A stretch of 64,000 nt of DNA from contig JBCAZE010000001.1 of NCBI GenBank assembly GCA_039700805.1, positions 1-64,000 of the forward strand. Reading direction: 5' to 3'. Numbering within the stretch: position 1 is the stretch's first letter; every line of letters begins with the position of its first letter. The notes under the pieces are model-generated. The model had not been told where the DNA came from. It did not search any database and saw only the letters and a program-made list of their open reading frames with translations. This stretch comes from CALBPI01 sp039700805. GTDB taxonomy: Bacteria > Pseudomonadota > Gammaproteobacteria > Steroidobacterales > Woeseiaceae. Below are positions 18,187 to 27,996 of the stretch, piece after piece. A program made the translations under genes and the position numbers.

Positions 18187-19053
18187 CTACAGCACGCTGT
18201 CAGGGTGACGGCCATCGACGTAACCCATGAACACGTCATGGATGTTGTACCCGATCAGTTGCCGCGTCCTTGTTGGTAGCGTTTCTGCGATTGCAGGTGG
18301 CACGGCGAGTGCCATATTTTCGAGCTGCCGAGCCCAACCTGGACAATACTGAGGTGTCACGATCAGGCGTGAACCCGAACTTCGATTGCCACCACCGCGA
18401 TGCCACAAGGTTCCCTTGGCAATCATGAGCGACCCTGGTCTTAACTCGATACTGATCGCGTCATCTCGGGGTTGTAGATCATCGTCGGCGCCCAGCGCTT
18501 TCAACGCCGTTGCGTCTGGTCGAAATGCGTCAGCCATGCGTAATTCTTCATCACCCCATAGGTGGCTCCCAGGAATGACTTCAGTGGCACCATTTTCTGC
18601 TGTGGTCTCGTCAATGGCCCAAAATGCGCTGATACCGAATGCTGGGCGAGGTCGGGGTACGCGAATTTGCGCATCGTCATAGTGCCACCCTTGCGCTGAC
18701 TCACCGGGATGAAGGTCGATCGCCAACAGCGCTGACAGAAGACACGACTCGCCAAGCTCGCGTTCCGCAAACCAAAGCGGTAGTGGATGCGTCACGAGCG
18801 GTGAAAACACATGTGGCGCTTTCGCGAGCAGTGCGTAAACCCGGTTGGTACGAAAGCCTTCAAAATGATTCCGACCGAGTTTTTCGCAGTACGGCTCGAT
18901 GGCATCCCGGAGTGCCTCGGTTTCAGATTCGGCCAACACGTCATCGAAGACTAAGAAACCGTCGCGCTCAAAGTCCTCTAGTCGGGCTTCGAGCTCAGGC
19001 GACGACATCCATGGCGCCAAGTCGGCGGCGTCGATGGGTGTGATCGGGGTCAC
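18187..19053 (-). CDS. Phytanoyl-CoA dioxygenase (PhyH) family protein
   Basis: A 288-residue Fe(II)/2-oxoglutarate dioxygenase. The iron triad is visible: His124 and Asp126 in GWHYDD and His218 in LWHRGG, with Arg229 placed to hold 2-oxoglutarate. I start it at the GTG at 19053, which shares one base with the TAG stop of the MFS gene (TAGTG); longer readings run inside that gene, and no ATG lies near. This makes a coupled transporter-oxygenase pair. PhyH proteins hydroxylate varied lipids, alkaloids or small acids, so the substrate is probably what the transporter carries. Confidence 0.82.
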   Translation of the reverse strand: MTPITPIDAADLAPWMSSPELEARLEDFERDGFLVFDDVLAESETEALRDAIEPYCEKLGRNHFEGFRTNRVYALLAKAPHVFSPLVTHPLPLWFAERELGESCLLSALLAIDLHPGESAQGWHYDDAQIRVPRPRPAFGISAFWAIDETTAENGATEVIPGSHLWGDEELRMADAFRPDATALKALGADDDLQPRDDAISIELRPGSLMIAKGTLWHRGGGNRSSGSRLIVTPQYCPGWARQLENMALAVPPAIAETLPTRTRQLIGYNIHDVFMGYVDGRHPDSVL

Positions 19054-20384
19054 TACGACGCTTCCGCCATTGCTGCGTTGCGACGGTCGGCCGCTGCCCA
19101 ATCGGCAGGTAAAGACTTCGCGGCCCACATGAACGCCGCAATGGATACGACATACGGGACAGCAAGCGAGGTGATCGCAAGTCGCAGTGCATGCAGTTCG
19201 CCGTGTTCCGCGGTCAGGGTTTGGCTCAGCCAGCCGACCCAAGACGGGCCACCGCCAAGCGCGATCAAGTTGAGAATCAAGAAGAACAACGCAGTCGACA
19301 TTGCGCGCATGTTGATCGGCGCCAGGGTCTGCGCTGCTGCAAAACTTGGTCCGAGATAGACACCCGCCGCGATCAGGTAGACCGTCACCAGCCCGAGGTG
19401 GACAAAAATATCATCCACCCAAAAAGCGGCCATCAGCGCCGGCACACCGACAACAAGCGCGAGTCCAGGCATCCAACCGTAGGCGCTGATGTTTTTGCGT
19501 GCGAGCTTCTCGGTAATCAGTGCGCCATAGTAGGTGCCGATGCCGTAGCCGATCAGATGTATCAGCCCAAGCATCAGCATCAATTCGCGAAACTTCCCGT
19601 TGCCGGCCAAGGGCGAGTACTCGGGTTTGAATCTGACAATGTAGTCGACGCCCCACAGCGACACGGCATATCCGCCGAAACTGACCCAGGCGATGCCCAT
19701 GCACATCGCCCACCAGCTGGGGATTTTCGATAGCGTGCCGATCGATTCACCAATGGTGACTGGTTTAAGCGCGGACTTTGTGCCCTCAATTTGCCCGCGC
19801 TTGGGTTCCTTTACGATGAGTCCAATCAGTGCGGCGAGTACAACACCTGCGACGCCAAGCGCGATCAGTGTGCCGCGCCAGCCGAGTGACCGAACCAAGA
19901 GGCCGGCGAGAATGTAAGAGAATGCGATGCCAATAGGGATGCCAAGCGAATAGAAGCCAAGCGCACTTGCGCGTTTCTCCTTGGGGTACAGGTCCGATAG
20001 GATTGAATGCGACGGCGGCGACCCGCCGGCTTCACCAATACCAACACCGATGCGTGCCAATAGCATCGCGAGGAAACTGTTGGCCATACCCGTAAGTGCA
20101 GTGAATCCACTCCAGACTGCGACCGATACCGTCACAATGCGTGCGCGGTTGTAGCGGTCGGCAAGCCAGGCGATAGGGATACCGACCGTCGTGTAAAGCA
20201 GTGCGAACGCGAAGCCTTTCAACAGGCCAAGTTGTTGGTCGTCAAAGCCGAGATCTGCCTTAATGCTTGGAGATAGTGCGCCTAGGATTTGGCGGTCGAT
20301 GAAACTGAATACGTAGGCGAGTGTCAGAAGACAAAGAACCGTCGTTCGGTAAGTACGGCTCTCCGCCATAGTCTTGTTCGGCAT
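19053..20384 (-). CDS. Spinster-type MFS transporter
   Basis: A 443-residue, 12-helix major facilitator. The N-terminus YVFSFIDRQILGALSPSIKADLGFDDQQLGLL, the motif A variant AWLADRYNRARIV and the helix-4 motif ARIGVGIGEAGGSPPSHSILSDLYP are diagnostic of the spinster-like (Spns) group. Bacterial members are common in oligotrophic and aromatic- or steroid-degrading bacteria, with few known substrates. It is translationally coupled to the PhyH dioxygenase. The operon starts here, as the 350 bp upstream hold no gene. Confidence 0.87.
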   Translation of the reverse strand: MPNKTMAESRTYRTTVLCLLTLAYVFSFIDRQILGALSPSIKADLGFDDQQLGLLKGFAFALLYTTVGIPIAWLADRYNRARIVTVSVAVWSGFTALTGMANSFLAMLLARIGVGIGEAGGSPPSHSILSDLYPKEKRASALGFYSLGIPIGIAFSYILAGLLVRSLGWRGTLIALGVAGVVLAALIGLIVKEPKRGQIEGTKSALKPVTIGESIGTLSKIPSWWAMCMGIAWVSFGGYAVSLWGVDYIVRFKPEYSPLAGNGKFRELMLMLGLIHLIGYGIGTYYGALITEKLARKNISAYGWMPGLALVVGVPALMAAFWVDDIFVHLGLVTVYLIAAGVYLGPSFAAAQTLAPINMRAMSTALFFLILNLIALGGGPSWVGWLSQTLTAEHGELHALRLAITSLAVPYVVSIAAFMWAAKSLPADWAAADRRNAAMAEAS

Positions 20385-20731
20385 TGCGTTCCCCCTGCAA
20401 ACTACTGCACCTAACGCGGCTTCAATCTACCTTCGTTCATCGGCAGCTACAAGACGTGAGCGATCGGCTTATCAGGATGCAGGGGACCGCTGATCGTTAA
20501 CGGCCCTCGGGTGTTAAAACAAAACACGCAAAATTAAGCTATTATCAAAGGGTACGCGGCGTTTTTTGCAGTTGCTGATTGTGCGACGCTGCGCCGCCAA
20601 GAGCGTGAGTGCCTCTCGATCCGCGCACGGGGTGCTCAGTTGGAAAGACCAGCGTGACGGCTTAGCTGCTCCGAGTCCAGGTGCATCCTTATCGAAGCCG
20701 ATTTGCGGTGGCGTGGCTCGGTAAGCACGGA
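20385..20731. other. Intergenic region between divergent genes
   Basis: About 350 bp between the spinster MFS gene and the histidine kinase gene. It must contain both promoters, but I could not assign -35/-10 boxes with confidence. No RNA gene or clear dyad was recognised. A GTG at 20681 could extend the kinase by 17 codons. Confidence 0.3.
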
Positions 20732-23700
20732 ATGAAAAACGACAAAAATTCGAAGGGAAGCGAATTGGCGAACGAACACGACAGCGTTCGGTCGGGGTCA
20801 GATGGAACGACGACTGGTGTCGTGAAGACCGTTGAGCGCAACGACGACAATCTCGATCGTGAGTCATCACGCGTCGCCATTGACAGCGCCTATCAAACGC
20901 TACTCGACCAATATATACCACCAAGTCTATTGATTGATGCGTCGCTGCGGCTGTTACACGTCTACGGTGATTTACCCTTCCCACACAATTTCAGCGAGAC
21001 AAACACGGCCAATCACCTGAGTGATTGTGTGGAGGGTGCGTTTTGTGAAGCGATTTCAGAGTGTTTGCAACGCGCACAACATGAGAATACGAGTGTTGAT
21101 CACATGCGCTTTGCATTGGGTGGCGATGATGCATCGACAATCGATTTTCGTGTCACGCCCATCAGGCCGGCGGGTGAGTCGCGACTCAGCTACTTTTTGG
21201 TGAGTATAGAGACGACGACGCGGGGTAGGGCCGAGAAATCATCGCCATCGCCCAATGAAACGATCGAGACCACCAACGCCGAGCTAAAGCTCACGAACGA
21301 TACGTTGCGATCAGACAATGAAGCGTTGCATGCGGTGATTGCAGAATATCGTTCCAAGCTCGCCGAGCGCAATGCGCTGGCGATTGACGAGTCTCATCTC
21401 TTCGCCAGCACCGATGTGGGTATGGTCTTTGTTGATAAGCAGCTCCGTGTGAAGAAATTTACGGCCGCTGCCGCCGCGTGTTTCAACCTACTACCGTCAG
21501 ATATCGGGCGTCCATTCGGACATATCACCCATCAGTTTGTACATGCGGACCTATCGTCAATATTACAGGCCGCACTGGACACCGAAACGGTCACGGAATG
21601 CGAACTTGTAACAACGGATGATGTTCCATTTTTTGCGAAGACTGTGCCTTATCGCGACAGTCTGAACGCAGTTGCCGGCGCTGTTCTGTCGTTTGTCTGC
21701 ATTCGCGCGATCAAATCAGCGACGGAGGTCGCCCTGGAAATTGCTGAGGCATCGCCAGTTGGCTTTGTTGGTCTCGACGATTCGCTGAAGATGACCTCTG
21801 CCAATCGGACGCTACTCGAACTATTGGGGTATGACCTTGGGACTCTCGTGGGTGCGTCTGTCGATTTGTTGCTGGCGCAGACTAAAGATTTCGAGGCGGT
21901 CAAGAGCGCAGTGCAGTCGTTGTCGGAGCGGTACGCGCCCGGTCAGTACCCAGCGGCGCTAGCGGTGCCGATGCTGCATCGGAGCGGGCGCAAAATCAAT
22001 GTCGAGATATCGCTACGCACGATCGAGACAGGGGACGGTGGTGCAACGGTCCTTTTTGTCACGGATATGACCGAACGGTATGAGTATCTGTCCGCACTGG
22101 AGGCCCATCGAGATACTCTGGAGAAGGAAGTGCTCACCCGCACTTCGGAACTCGCGGAACGTAACTCCGAGTTTGAAGACCTCTATGAAAACGCACCCGA
22201 TATGTATGCCTCTCTCGACCCGGCAACATTCGAAGTGACCAAGTGCAACGATCGTTTAGCGTTGATCACAGGATTCCCGAAATCGTCATTGATCGGCATC
22301 CCGGTAACGCAGCTGTTTGATGAGAAAAGTGGCAAGAGCATGTCTGCCGCGTTGCGCCAGCTTGTTGCGTCGGGGAGCTTTGATTCTCGCGAGATGATCA
22401 TGCGTAAGAGCGATGGCAGCACATTCCAAGTATTGATGAATCTAGATGCTGTCCGGGATGAAAAAGGTGTTGTGGTGTCTTTTCGTGCGACTTGGACTGA
22501 CGTCGGCGACGTTTACTACCTCCAGAAGGAAAACACGACATTCTTGCTGGCAACGGAAGGCGCCGATATCGGCATCTGGGATTGGGATCTCGTGACAGAC
22601 CAGCAAACGTGGAGTGCAACGTTCTACGAGTTGCTTGGATACCAAGACGCAAACGCGCCGGTATTGTCCTTTGCTGAAGATGTCGTTCACGCTGACGATC
22701 GCGAGAATCTAACAGCGCACTTTGAACGTCACTTCGCTGGCGGCGAGCGTTTTGCTATCGAAGTGCGATTGGCAACCGCGACCGGCGCGTATCGCTGGTT
22801 TCATTTGCAAGGGCGTGCGGTACGGGATGCGGACGGTGAGGCGATCCGGATCGTTGGTTCTGCCCGTGATGTACATGCGGCACGTGAGGCATTCGATAAG
22901 CTCGAATCACAAGCGGCGCTACATGAGTTCATTACGGAGGAGACCAATGATGGTTGGTGGGACTGGGACGTGGCTTCAGACTATGAATATATGTCCGATC
23001 GCTTCTGGCGGAATTTCGGCGTTGATCCAAGAACGAAAGCGCCAAACCCCTCCGAGTGGCAAGCGATTATTCATCCAGAGGACCTCGAGTCTACGCTTGC
23101 GAACTTCGAACAACATGTAAAGAGCAAAGGCGATGCGCCCTATTTTCAGGAGGTTCGGTACAAGCACGCCGATGGGCATTGGGCGACGGTGATTTGCAGA
23201 GGGCGTGTCGTAGACTGGGATGACGATGGCAAGCCGCTGCGAATGGTCGGCGTGCACACCGACGTGACGCGACTAAAAGGCCAGGAGTCTCAACTAAAAG
23301 CCATCAATGAAGCGCTTAAACAGAGTAATGCGGAACTAGAACGATTTGCTTACATCGCATCACATGACCTGAAGGCGCCGCTCCGGGGGATCAGTAATCT
23401 CATTGAGTTTATCGAGGCGGATCTTGAGCCGTTGCTCCAGCATGACGCGGCAACCAAGATTCAAATCGAAAGTCACTTTCAACGCCTACATCGACAAGCC
23501 GGTCGTATGCAAGCGATGATTCAAGGCGTTCTTGATTATTCGCGACTCGATGGTATTGAGCGTAAGAATGAGTCTGTTGACGTGAGGTCAGTGATTGCTG
23601 ATGTTGCGCTGGATCATTATTTGAATATCGGCGTGAACCTCTTGTTGCCGAGTGTTCTACCCGTGATCCAATCCGATCGACTGAAGTTGGAACAAGTGTT

Positions 23701-24034
23701 CGGCAACTTGATTTCGAATGCCGTCAAGTTTCATCCCGAACCCGAGAAGCTTGCGATCAGAATTACCTGTGAGGAAGAAGGCGCCAAGTATCGGTTTGGC
23801 GTGACAGACAACGGTGCGGGGATCGAGCCGCGTTTCCACGAGCGCATATTCGATTTGTTCCAAACGCTGAATTCCAGAGATCAGTTCGAGAGTACTGGCG
23901 TTGGATTGACGATGGTCCGGCGTATCGTTGAGCAATTTGGTGGCACGGTTGACTTAAGATCTGCCGCAGGTGAAGGGGCGACTTTTTCTTTCACTTGGCC
24001 GAAAGACTCTGGCGAGCGTATCGCGATTAATTGA
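20732..24034 (+). CDS. Multi-PAS sensor histidine kinase (bacteriophytochrome-type HisKA)
   Basis: A roughly 1100-residue soluble sensor kinase with no clear membrane segment. Several PAS/PAC units in series cover about residues 190-850, including one starting NAPDMYASLDPATFEVTKCNDRLALITGF and PAC-like ends such as AYRWFHLQGRAVRDADGEAIRIVGSARDV and GHWATVICRGRVV. The phospho-acceptor is His878 in FAYIASHDLKAPLRGI. An HATPase domain follows, with N-box LEQVFGNLISNAVKF, G1 DNGAGIEPRFHERIFDLF and G2 STGVGLTMVRRIVEQFGG. No response regulator lies nearby, so it is an orphan kinase. I use the ATG at 20732; a GTG 17 codons upstream is possible. Confidence 0.88.
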   Translation: MKNDKNSKGSELANEHDSVRSGSDGTTTGVVKTVERNDDNLDRESSRVAIDSAYQTLLDQYIPPSLLIDASLRLLHVYGDLPFPHNFSETNTANHLSDCVEGAFCEAISECLQRAQHENTSVDHMRFALGGDDASTIDFRVTPIRPAGESRLSYFLVSIETTTRGRAEKSSPSPNETIETTNAELKLTNDTLRSDNEALHAVIAEYRSKLAERNALAIDESHLFASTDVGMVFVDKQLRVKKFTAAAAACFNLLPSDIGRPFGHITHQFVHADLSSILQAALDTETVTECELVTTDDVPFFAKTVPYRDSLNAVAGAVLSFVCIRAIKSATEVALEIAEASPVGFVGLDDSLKMTSANRTLLELLGYDLGTLVGASVDLLLAQTKDFEAVKSAVQSLSERYAPGQYPAALAVPMLHRSGRKINVEISLRTIETGDGGATVLFVTDMTERYEYLSALEAHRDTLEKEVLTRTSELAERNSEFEDLYENAPDMYASLDPATFEVTKCNDRLALITGFPKSSLIGIPVTQLFDEKSGKSMSAALRQLVASGSFDSREMIMRKSDGSTFQVLMNLDAVRDEKGVVVSFRATWTDVGDVYYLQKENTTFLLATEGADIGIWDWDLVTDQQTWSATFYELLGYQDANAPVLSFAEDVVHADDRENLTAHFERHFAGGERFAIEVRLATATGAYRWFHLQGRAVRDADGEAIRIVGSARDVHAAREAFDKLESQAALHEFITEETNDGWWDWDVASDYEYMSDRFWRNFGVDPRTKAPNPSEWQAIIHPEDLESTLANFEQHVKSKGDAPYFQEVRYKHADGHWATVICRGRVVDWDDDGKPLRMVGVHTDVTRLKGQESQLKAINEALKQSNAELERFAYIASHDLKAPLRGISNLIEFIEADLEPLLQHDAATKIQIESHFQRLHRQAGRMQAMIQGVLDYSRLDGIERKNESVDVRSVIADVALDHYLNIGVNLLLPSVLPVIQSDRLKLEQVFGNLISNAVKFHPEPEKLAIRITCEEEGAKYRFGVTDNGAGIEPRFHERIFDLFQTLNSRDQFESTGVGLTMVRRIVEQFGGTVDLRSAAGEGATFSFTWPKDSGERIAIN

Positions 24035-24190
24035 GCGCTCTGTAGACGGCATGCGCTGTGACCAATGCGAGGGCTAGTATCTGCTATGCTGCACGCTTTT
24101 GCGAAGGCGCATAGCACTCGACACTGAGCTGCGCTTGCTCAGTGACACTCGGGCGCCATGATCTTTCCTGATGAACTCGGTGAGGACGGG

Positions 24191-26272
24191 ATGGCTGAGC
24201 TCATCCGCGCTAGTGCGGATATTGGTGGTACGTTTACGGATGTGGTGCTCGCCATTGGCGAGACACTCCACAGCAAAAAGATCCTCACCTCGTATCGCGC
24301 CCCAGAGTCGGCAATCGTCGAAGGTTTGTCGGCGCTTTGCGAGCAAACCGGCGTGCATGCATCTGATATCAGTCAGGTCATCCATGGCACGACACTGGCT
24401 ACCAACACGTTGATCGAACGCAGCGGTGCTCGCACTGCTTTGGTGACCACGGCCGGTTTCCGTGACGTGATCGAGACGCGTACAGAATCTCGTTTCGATC
24501 AATACGATCTCAAGATTCGATTGCCGGAACCGCTCGTGCATCGAGAACATCGCTTCGGTGTCGTTGAGCGCATGAGTGCGACTGGCGATGTCCTTATCAA
24601 CTTGGCTGAAGACAGCCTCGCGAGTGTCATCGCGTCGTTGGTCAAAGGCCGCTTCGAGAGCATTGCGGTCGCATTTCTTCATGCGTACGCAAATCCCACG
24701 CATGAGCAGCGCGTTCGAGACGCGATAGCGAAGGCATTGCCTGACGCGATGGTATCGATATCTTCCGAAGTGTCGCCGCAAATGCGTGAGTATGAGCGAT
24801 TCAACACGACAGTCGCGAATGCCTATGTGCAGCCTTTGATGAAGTCGTATTTGCAGCGGCTGGAAGCGTCGCTCGGTGATATCGGTGTCGGTTGTCCGGT
24901 GTTTCTGATGCACTCGGGCGGTGGCATCATCTCACTGAGTGATGCCGCGGCATTTCCGGTTCGGCTGGTGGAATCGGGCCCCGCCGGTGGCGCTGTTTTT
25001 GCCGCATTGCTTGCGGAGCAAAACCAATGGAATCGCGTTTTATCGTTCGATATGGGGGGTACGACGGCAAAAATTTGTCTGATTCGAGACGGCGAGCCAT
25101 CGACCAGTAATCAATTCGAAGTGGCACGTAGTTATCGGTTCAAAAAGGGCTCGGGTATGCCGATATCTATTCCCGTCGTCGACATGGTTGAAATCGGTGC
25201 AGGCGGTGGCTCACTCGCCAGTGTTGATGTGATGCAACAGATTCGCGTTGGTCCGGAGTCCGCTGCTTCGGAGCCCGGGCCCGCTTGCTATGGTCAAGGC
25301 GGATCACGACCCGCCGTGACCGATGCCGATTTGGTTCTTGGTCGGCTCAGATCCGATAATTTTGCGAATGGCGCAATGGTGCTTCGTGAGCAACCCGCAA
25401 GGCAAGCCATCGACGCGCATGTTGGCCACCAACTCCATTTGGAACCGGAGGCCGCGGCATTCGGCATTGCTGAGATGGTCGATGAGAATATGGCGAATGC
25501 GGCGAGAGTCCACGCCGTTGAGAATGGTGAAGAATTGGCTGACTACACCATGATCGCGTTTGGTGGTGCGGCCCCACTCCATGCCGCTCGACTGAGTCGA
25601 AAACTCGGTATCAAAAAGTGGTTGGTACCTGCATCAGCTGGTGTGGGGTCGGCGGTTGGCTTTCTTCGCGCGCCGGTCAGTTTCGAGGCGACTAGGGGCT
25701 ACGTTGCTGCGGTGTCGTCGCTCGATATGGATGACGTGTCCAGCGTCTTTGCGGCACTCTTAGATCAAGCCACCGGGTTTGTGGGGAAATGCGCGCCAGG
25801 CGAAGCACTGCAACACACGATTACGGCGTTTATGCGCTATCGCGGGCAAGGCTGGGAGATTCCTGTGCGGCTGGACGAAGGCTTCGCCGATCACCCGACT
25901 CGGGGTCGTTTAGTGGCCGCTTTCGAATCGGCTTACCGTCGTTTGTATGGCCGCAACATTGAGGGTATTGCTGAAGAAGTCACAGGCTGGGCAGTAAAAG
26001 TATCTACGCAGCAGCGCATGCCCGACCCTTTGGAACGCCCAGCTGACAACGGCTCGCCAACGGCTTACGAGCAGGCACGAGTATTTAGTGCTGATAGCGG
26101 TGCGTATGTAGATGCCAGCGTCTACCGGCTAGGCGAACTGTTGCCCGGGCAACGCATTTTCGGTCCCGCCATCGTATGCGCTGCTGAGACAACGGTCATG
26201 ATCGAATCGGGCCAGATGGCAATCATGCAGGCAGATACGAGCCTATTGGTTGAAGAGCTGGATAACGAATGA
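24191..26272 (+). CDS. hyuA: HyuA: hydantoinase/oxoprolinase alpha-type subunit
   Basis: A 693-residue ATP-dependent hydantoinase/oxoprolinase subunit. The N-terminus has the HyuA ATPase signature ADIGGTFTDVVL and the GTTLATNTLIERSG loop; the second ASKHA motif is SFDMGGTTAKICLI. The ATG at 24191 is preceded by GAGGA; an earlier ATG at 24158 lacks a site. HyuA and HyuB together open hydantoin or 5-oxoproline-type rings using ATP, or carboxylate ketones in the acetone/acetophenone carboxylase branch. The stop overlaps the HyuB start by 4 bp. Confidence 0.9.
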   Translation: MAELIRASADIGGTFTDVVLAIGETLHSKKILTSYRAPESAIVEGLSALCEQTGVHASDISQVIHGTTLATNTLIERSGARTALVTTAGFRDVIETRTESRFDQYDLKIRLPEPLVHREHRFGVVERMSATGDVLINLAEDSLASVIASLVKGRFESIAVAFLHAYANPTHEQRVRDAIAKALPDAMVSISSEVSPQMREYERFNTTVANAYVQPLMKSYLQRLEASLGDIGVGCPVFLMHSGGGIISLSDAAAFPVRLVESGPAGGAVFAALLAEQNQWNRVLSFDMGGTTAKICLIRDGEPSTSNQFEVARSYRFKKGSGMPISIPVVDMVEIGAGGGSLASVDVMQQIRVGPESAASEPGPACYGQGGSRPAVTDADLVLGRLRSDNFANGAMVLREQPARQAIDAHVGHQLHLEPEAAAFGIAEMVDENMANAARVHAVENGEELADYTMIAFGGAAPLHAARLSRKLGIKKWLVPASAGVGSAVGFLRAPVSFEATRGYVAAVSSLDMDDVSSVFAALLDQATGFVGKCAPGEALQHTITAFMRYRGQGWEIPVRLDEGFADHPTRGRLVAAFESAYRRLYGRNIEGIAEEVTGWAVKVSTQQRMPDPLERPADNGSPTAYEQARVFSADSGAYVDASVYRLGELLPGQRIFGPAIVCAAETTVMIESGQMAIMQADTSLLVEELDNE

Positions 26273-27996
26273 GCGATCCAATCGATCAAGTGGCGTTGCA
26301 GGTGATATGGAATCGGTTGCTAGCGATTGTTGAGGAACAAGCGCAGTCTCTGGTTCGGACTGCTTTTTCCACATCGGTGCGGGAAGCGGGCGATCTCTCG
26401 GTGGGCGTTTACGACGAAGCGGGTCGTATGCTTGCACAGGCTGTCACTGGCACACCGGGCCATGTCAACTCAATGGCTGCTGCGGTTCGACATTTTATCG
26501 ATCACTTTGGCGCCGAGGACATGCACGAAGGTGATGTCTTTATCACTAACGATCCGTGGCTGGGTACCGGTCACTTGCATGACATCACGGTCGTGACGCC
26601 GATTTTCAAGGACGGCGGTCTTGTTGCATTTTCTGCCTGCACAGCACATGTGGTCGATATCGGTGGACGTGGATTTGGCGCAGACGCGAGTTCGGTCTAT
26701 GAGGAGGGGATTCGATTACCGCTGATGCGGTTGGCAGCGCGCGGCGCTTTCGACCAAACCTTGCTTTCAATGTTGCGCGCAAACGTACGAGAACCGGACC
26801 AGGTCGTCGGGGATGTGTACGCGTTGTGCACTTGCAACAACATCGGTTTGGTTCGTTTGGCGGATTTGTTGGACGAGTTTCGTTCTGTGGATATGCCGAT
26901 GATCTCGCGATTTATTCTCGAGAAGTCCGATCGCGCCACGCGAGAAAAAATCGCCGAGATCGCGAACGGCACAGCCCGCGGTGAAATGACGATTGATGGC
27001 TATAGCCAGCCGGTAAACCTTTGCGCGACCGTAACGGTCAAAGACGACGTGGTCTGTTGTGACTTTGCAGGAAGCGCCGGCGAAGATGCGAACGGTATCA
27101 ATGTACCGCTGGTGTACACGCAAGCGTATGCCTGTTTTGCACTCAAGTGTGCGTTTGCGCCCGAGATCCCGAACAACTATGCCTCGCTCGCGCCTTTCAT
27201 TGTGACTGCCCCAAAAGGGTCGATCTTAAACGCGCAGCATCCAGCACCTGTTGCGCTAAGACATACTGTCGGACAGATGCTGCCAGATGTTGTGTTCGGC
27301 GCGCTGGATCATTTGCTGCCTGGCCGTGTGCCTGCCGAGGGCGCCGGCACTTTGTGCAATTTTCAGATGTCAACACGCCGAGATGATGCGACGGCGTCAC
27401 GATCGGAAGTCTTGGTCTTCAACTCGGGTGGCTGCGGTGCACGGCCATATGCTGATGGTCTAAGCGCGACTGCATTCCCATCGGGGGTGATGTCTGTTCC
27501 TGTGGAAGCCACCGAGCATGCTGGCCCCGTCGTTATTTGGCGCAAAGAGCTGCGCACGGACAGTGGTGGGACAGGCACATTCCGAGGCGGTCTTGGGCAG
27601 TGGATGGAAGTGGGTGCTTTGCCTGGCTACCAGTACGAATTTTCAGCAATGTTTGATCGACTCCAGCATGCGGCCACAGGTCGTGGCGGTGGTGGCAGTG
27701 GTGGCAAGACTATTTTGAAGACGGCCAGTGGGCAGGACCTCGGTGGGAAGAGTCGTCATTCTATAAATCCGGGAGATCGTGTCGTCATGGGGTTTGCCGG
27801 TGGTGCCGGTTACGGTGATCCATGTTCCAGAGATGAGGCAGCGGTCAAACAGGATCTACTGAGAGACTACATTAGCTTACAGACGGCGCGTGAGGTTTAC
27901 GGCTTGTCAGATGCCGCGATTGATGAGATCGAACAGCGTCGTTTGTGGTGTCATCAATGGCAAGCCACTAAAGACGGGAGCCTATGTGGCGAATGA
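26269..27996 (+). CDS. hyuB: HyuB: hydantoinase/oxoprolinase beta-type subunit
   Basis: A 575-residue partner of HyuA, overlapping it by ATGA. The N-terminus DQVALQVIWNRLLAIVEEQAQSLVRTAFSTSVREAGDLSVGVYDEAGRMLAQA and the metal-binding NDPWLGTGHLHDITVVTP and HVVDIGGRG segments are classical hydantoinase B. The late glycine-rich GRGGGGSGGKT and GGAGYGDP loops also fit. HyuB carries the ring-opening chemistry while HyuA hydrolyses ATP. Which cyclic amide is used cannot be read from sequence. The next gene starts within its last 11 bp. Confidence 0.9.
   Translation: MSDPIDQVALQVIWNRLLAIVEEQAQSLVRTAFSTSVREAGDLSVGVYDEAGRMLAQAVTGTPGHVNSMAAAVRHFIDHFGAEDMHEGDVFITNDPWLGTGHLHDITVVTPIFKDGGLVAFSACTAHVVDIGGRGFGADASSVYEEGIRLPLMRLAARGAFDQTLLSMLRANVREPDQVVGDVYALCTCNNIGLVRLADLLDEFRSVDMPMISRFILEKSDRATREKIAEIANGTARGEMTIDGYSQPVNLCATVTVKDDVVCCDFAGSAGEDANGINVPLVYTQAYACFALKCAFAPEIPNNYASLAPFIVTAPKGSILNAQHPAPVALRHTVGQMLPDVVFGALDHLLPGRVPAEGAGTLCNFQMSTRRDDATASRSEVLVFNSGGCGARPYADGLSATAFPSGVMSVPVEATEHAGPVVIWRKELRTDSGGTGTFRGGLGQWMEVGALPGYQYEFSAMFDRLQHAATGRGGGGSGGKTILKTASGQDLGGKSRHSINPGDRVVMGFAGGAGYGDPCSRDEAAVKQDLLRDYISLQTAREVYGLSDAAIDEIEQRRLWCHQWQATKDGSLCGE

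Noticed and set aside
20681..20731. GTG start of the histidine kinase
   Set aside because: No ribosome binding site before it and no domain in the extra 17 codons; kept only as an alternative.
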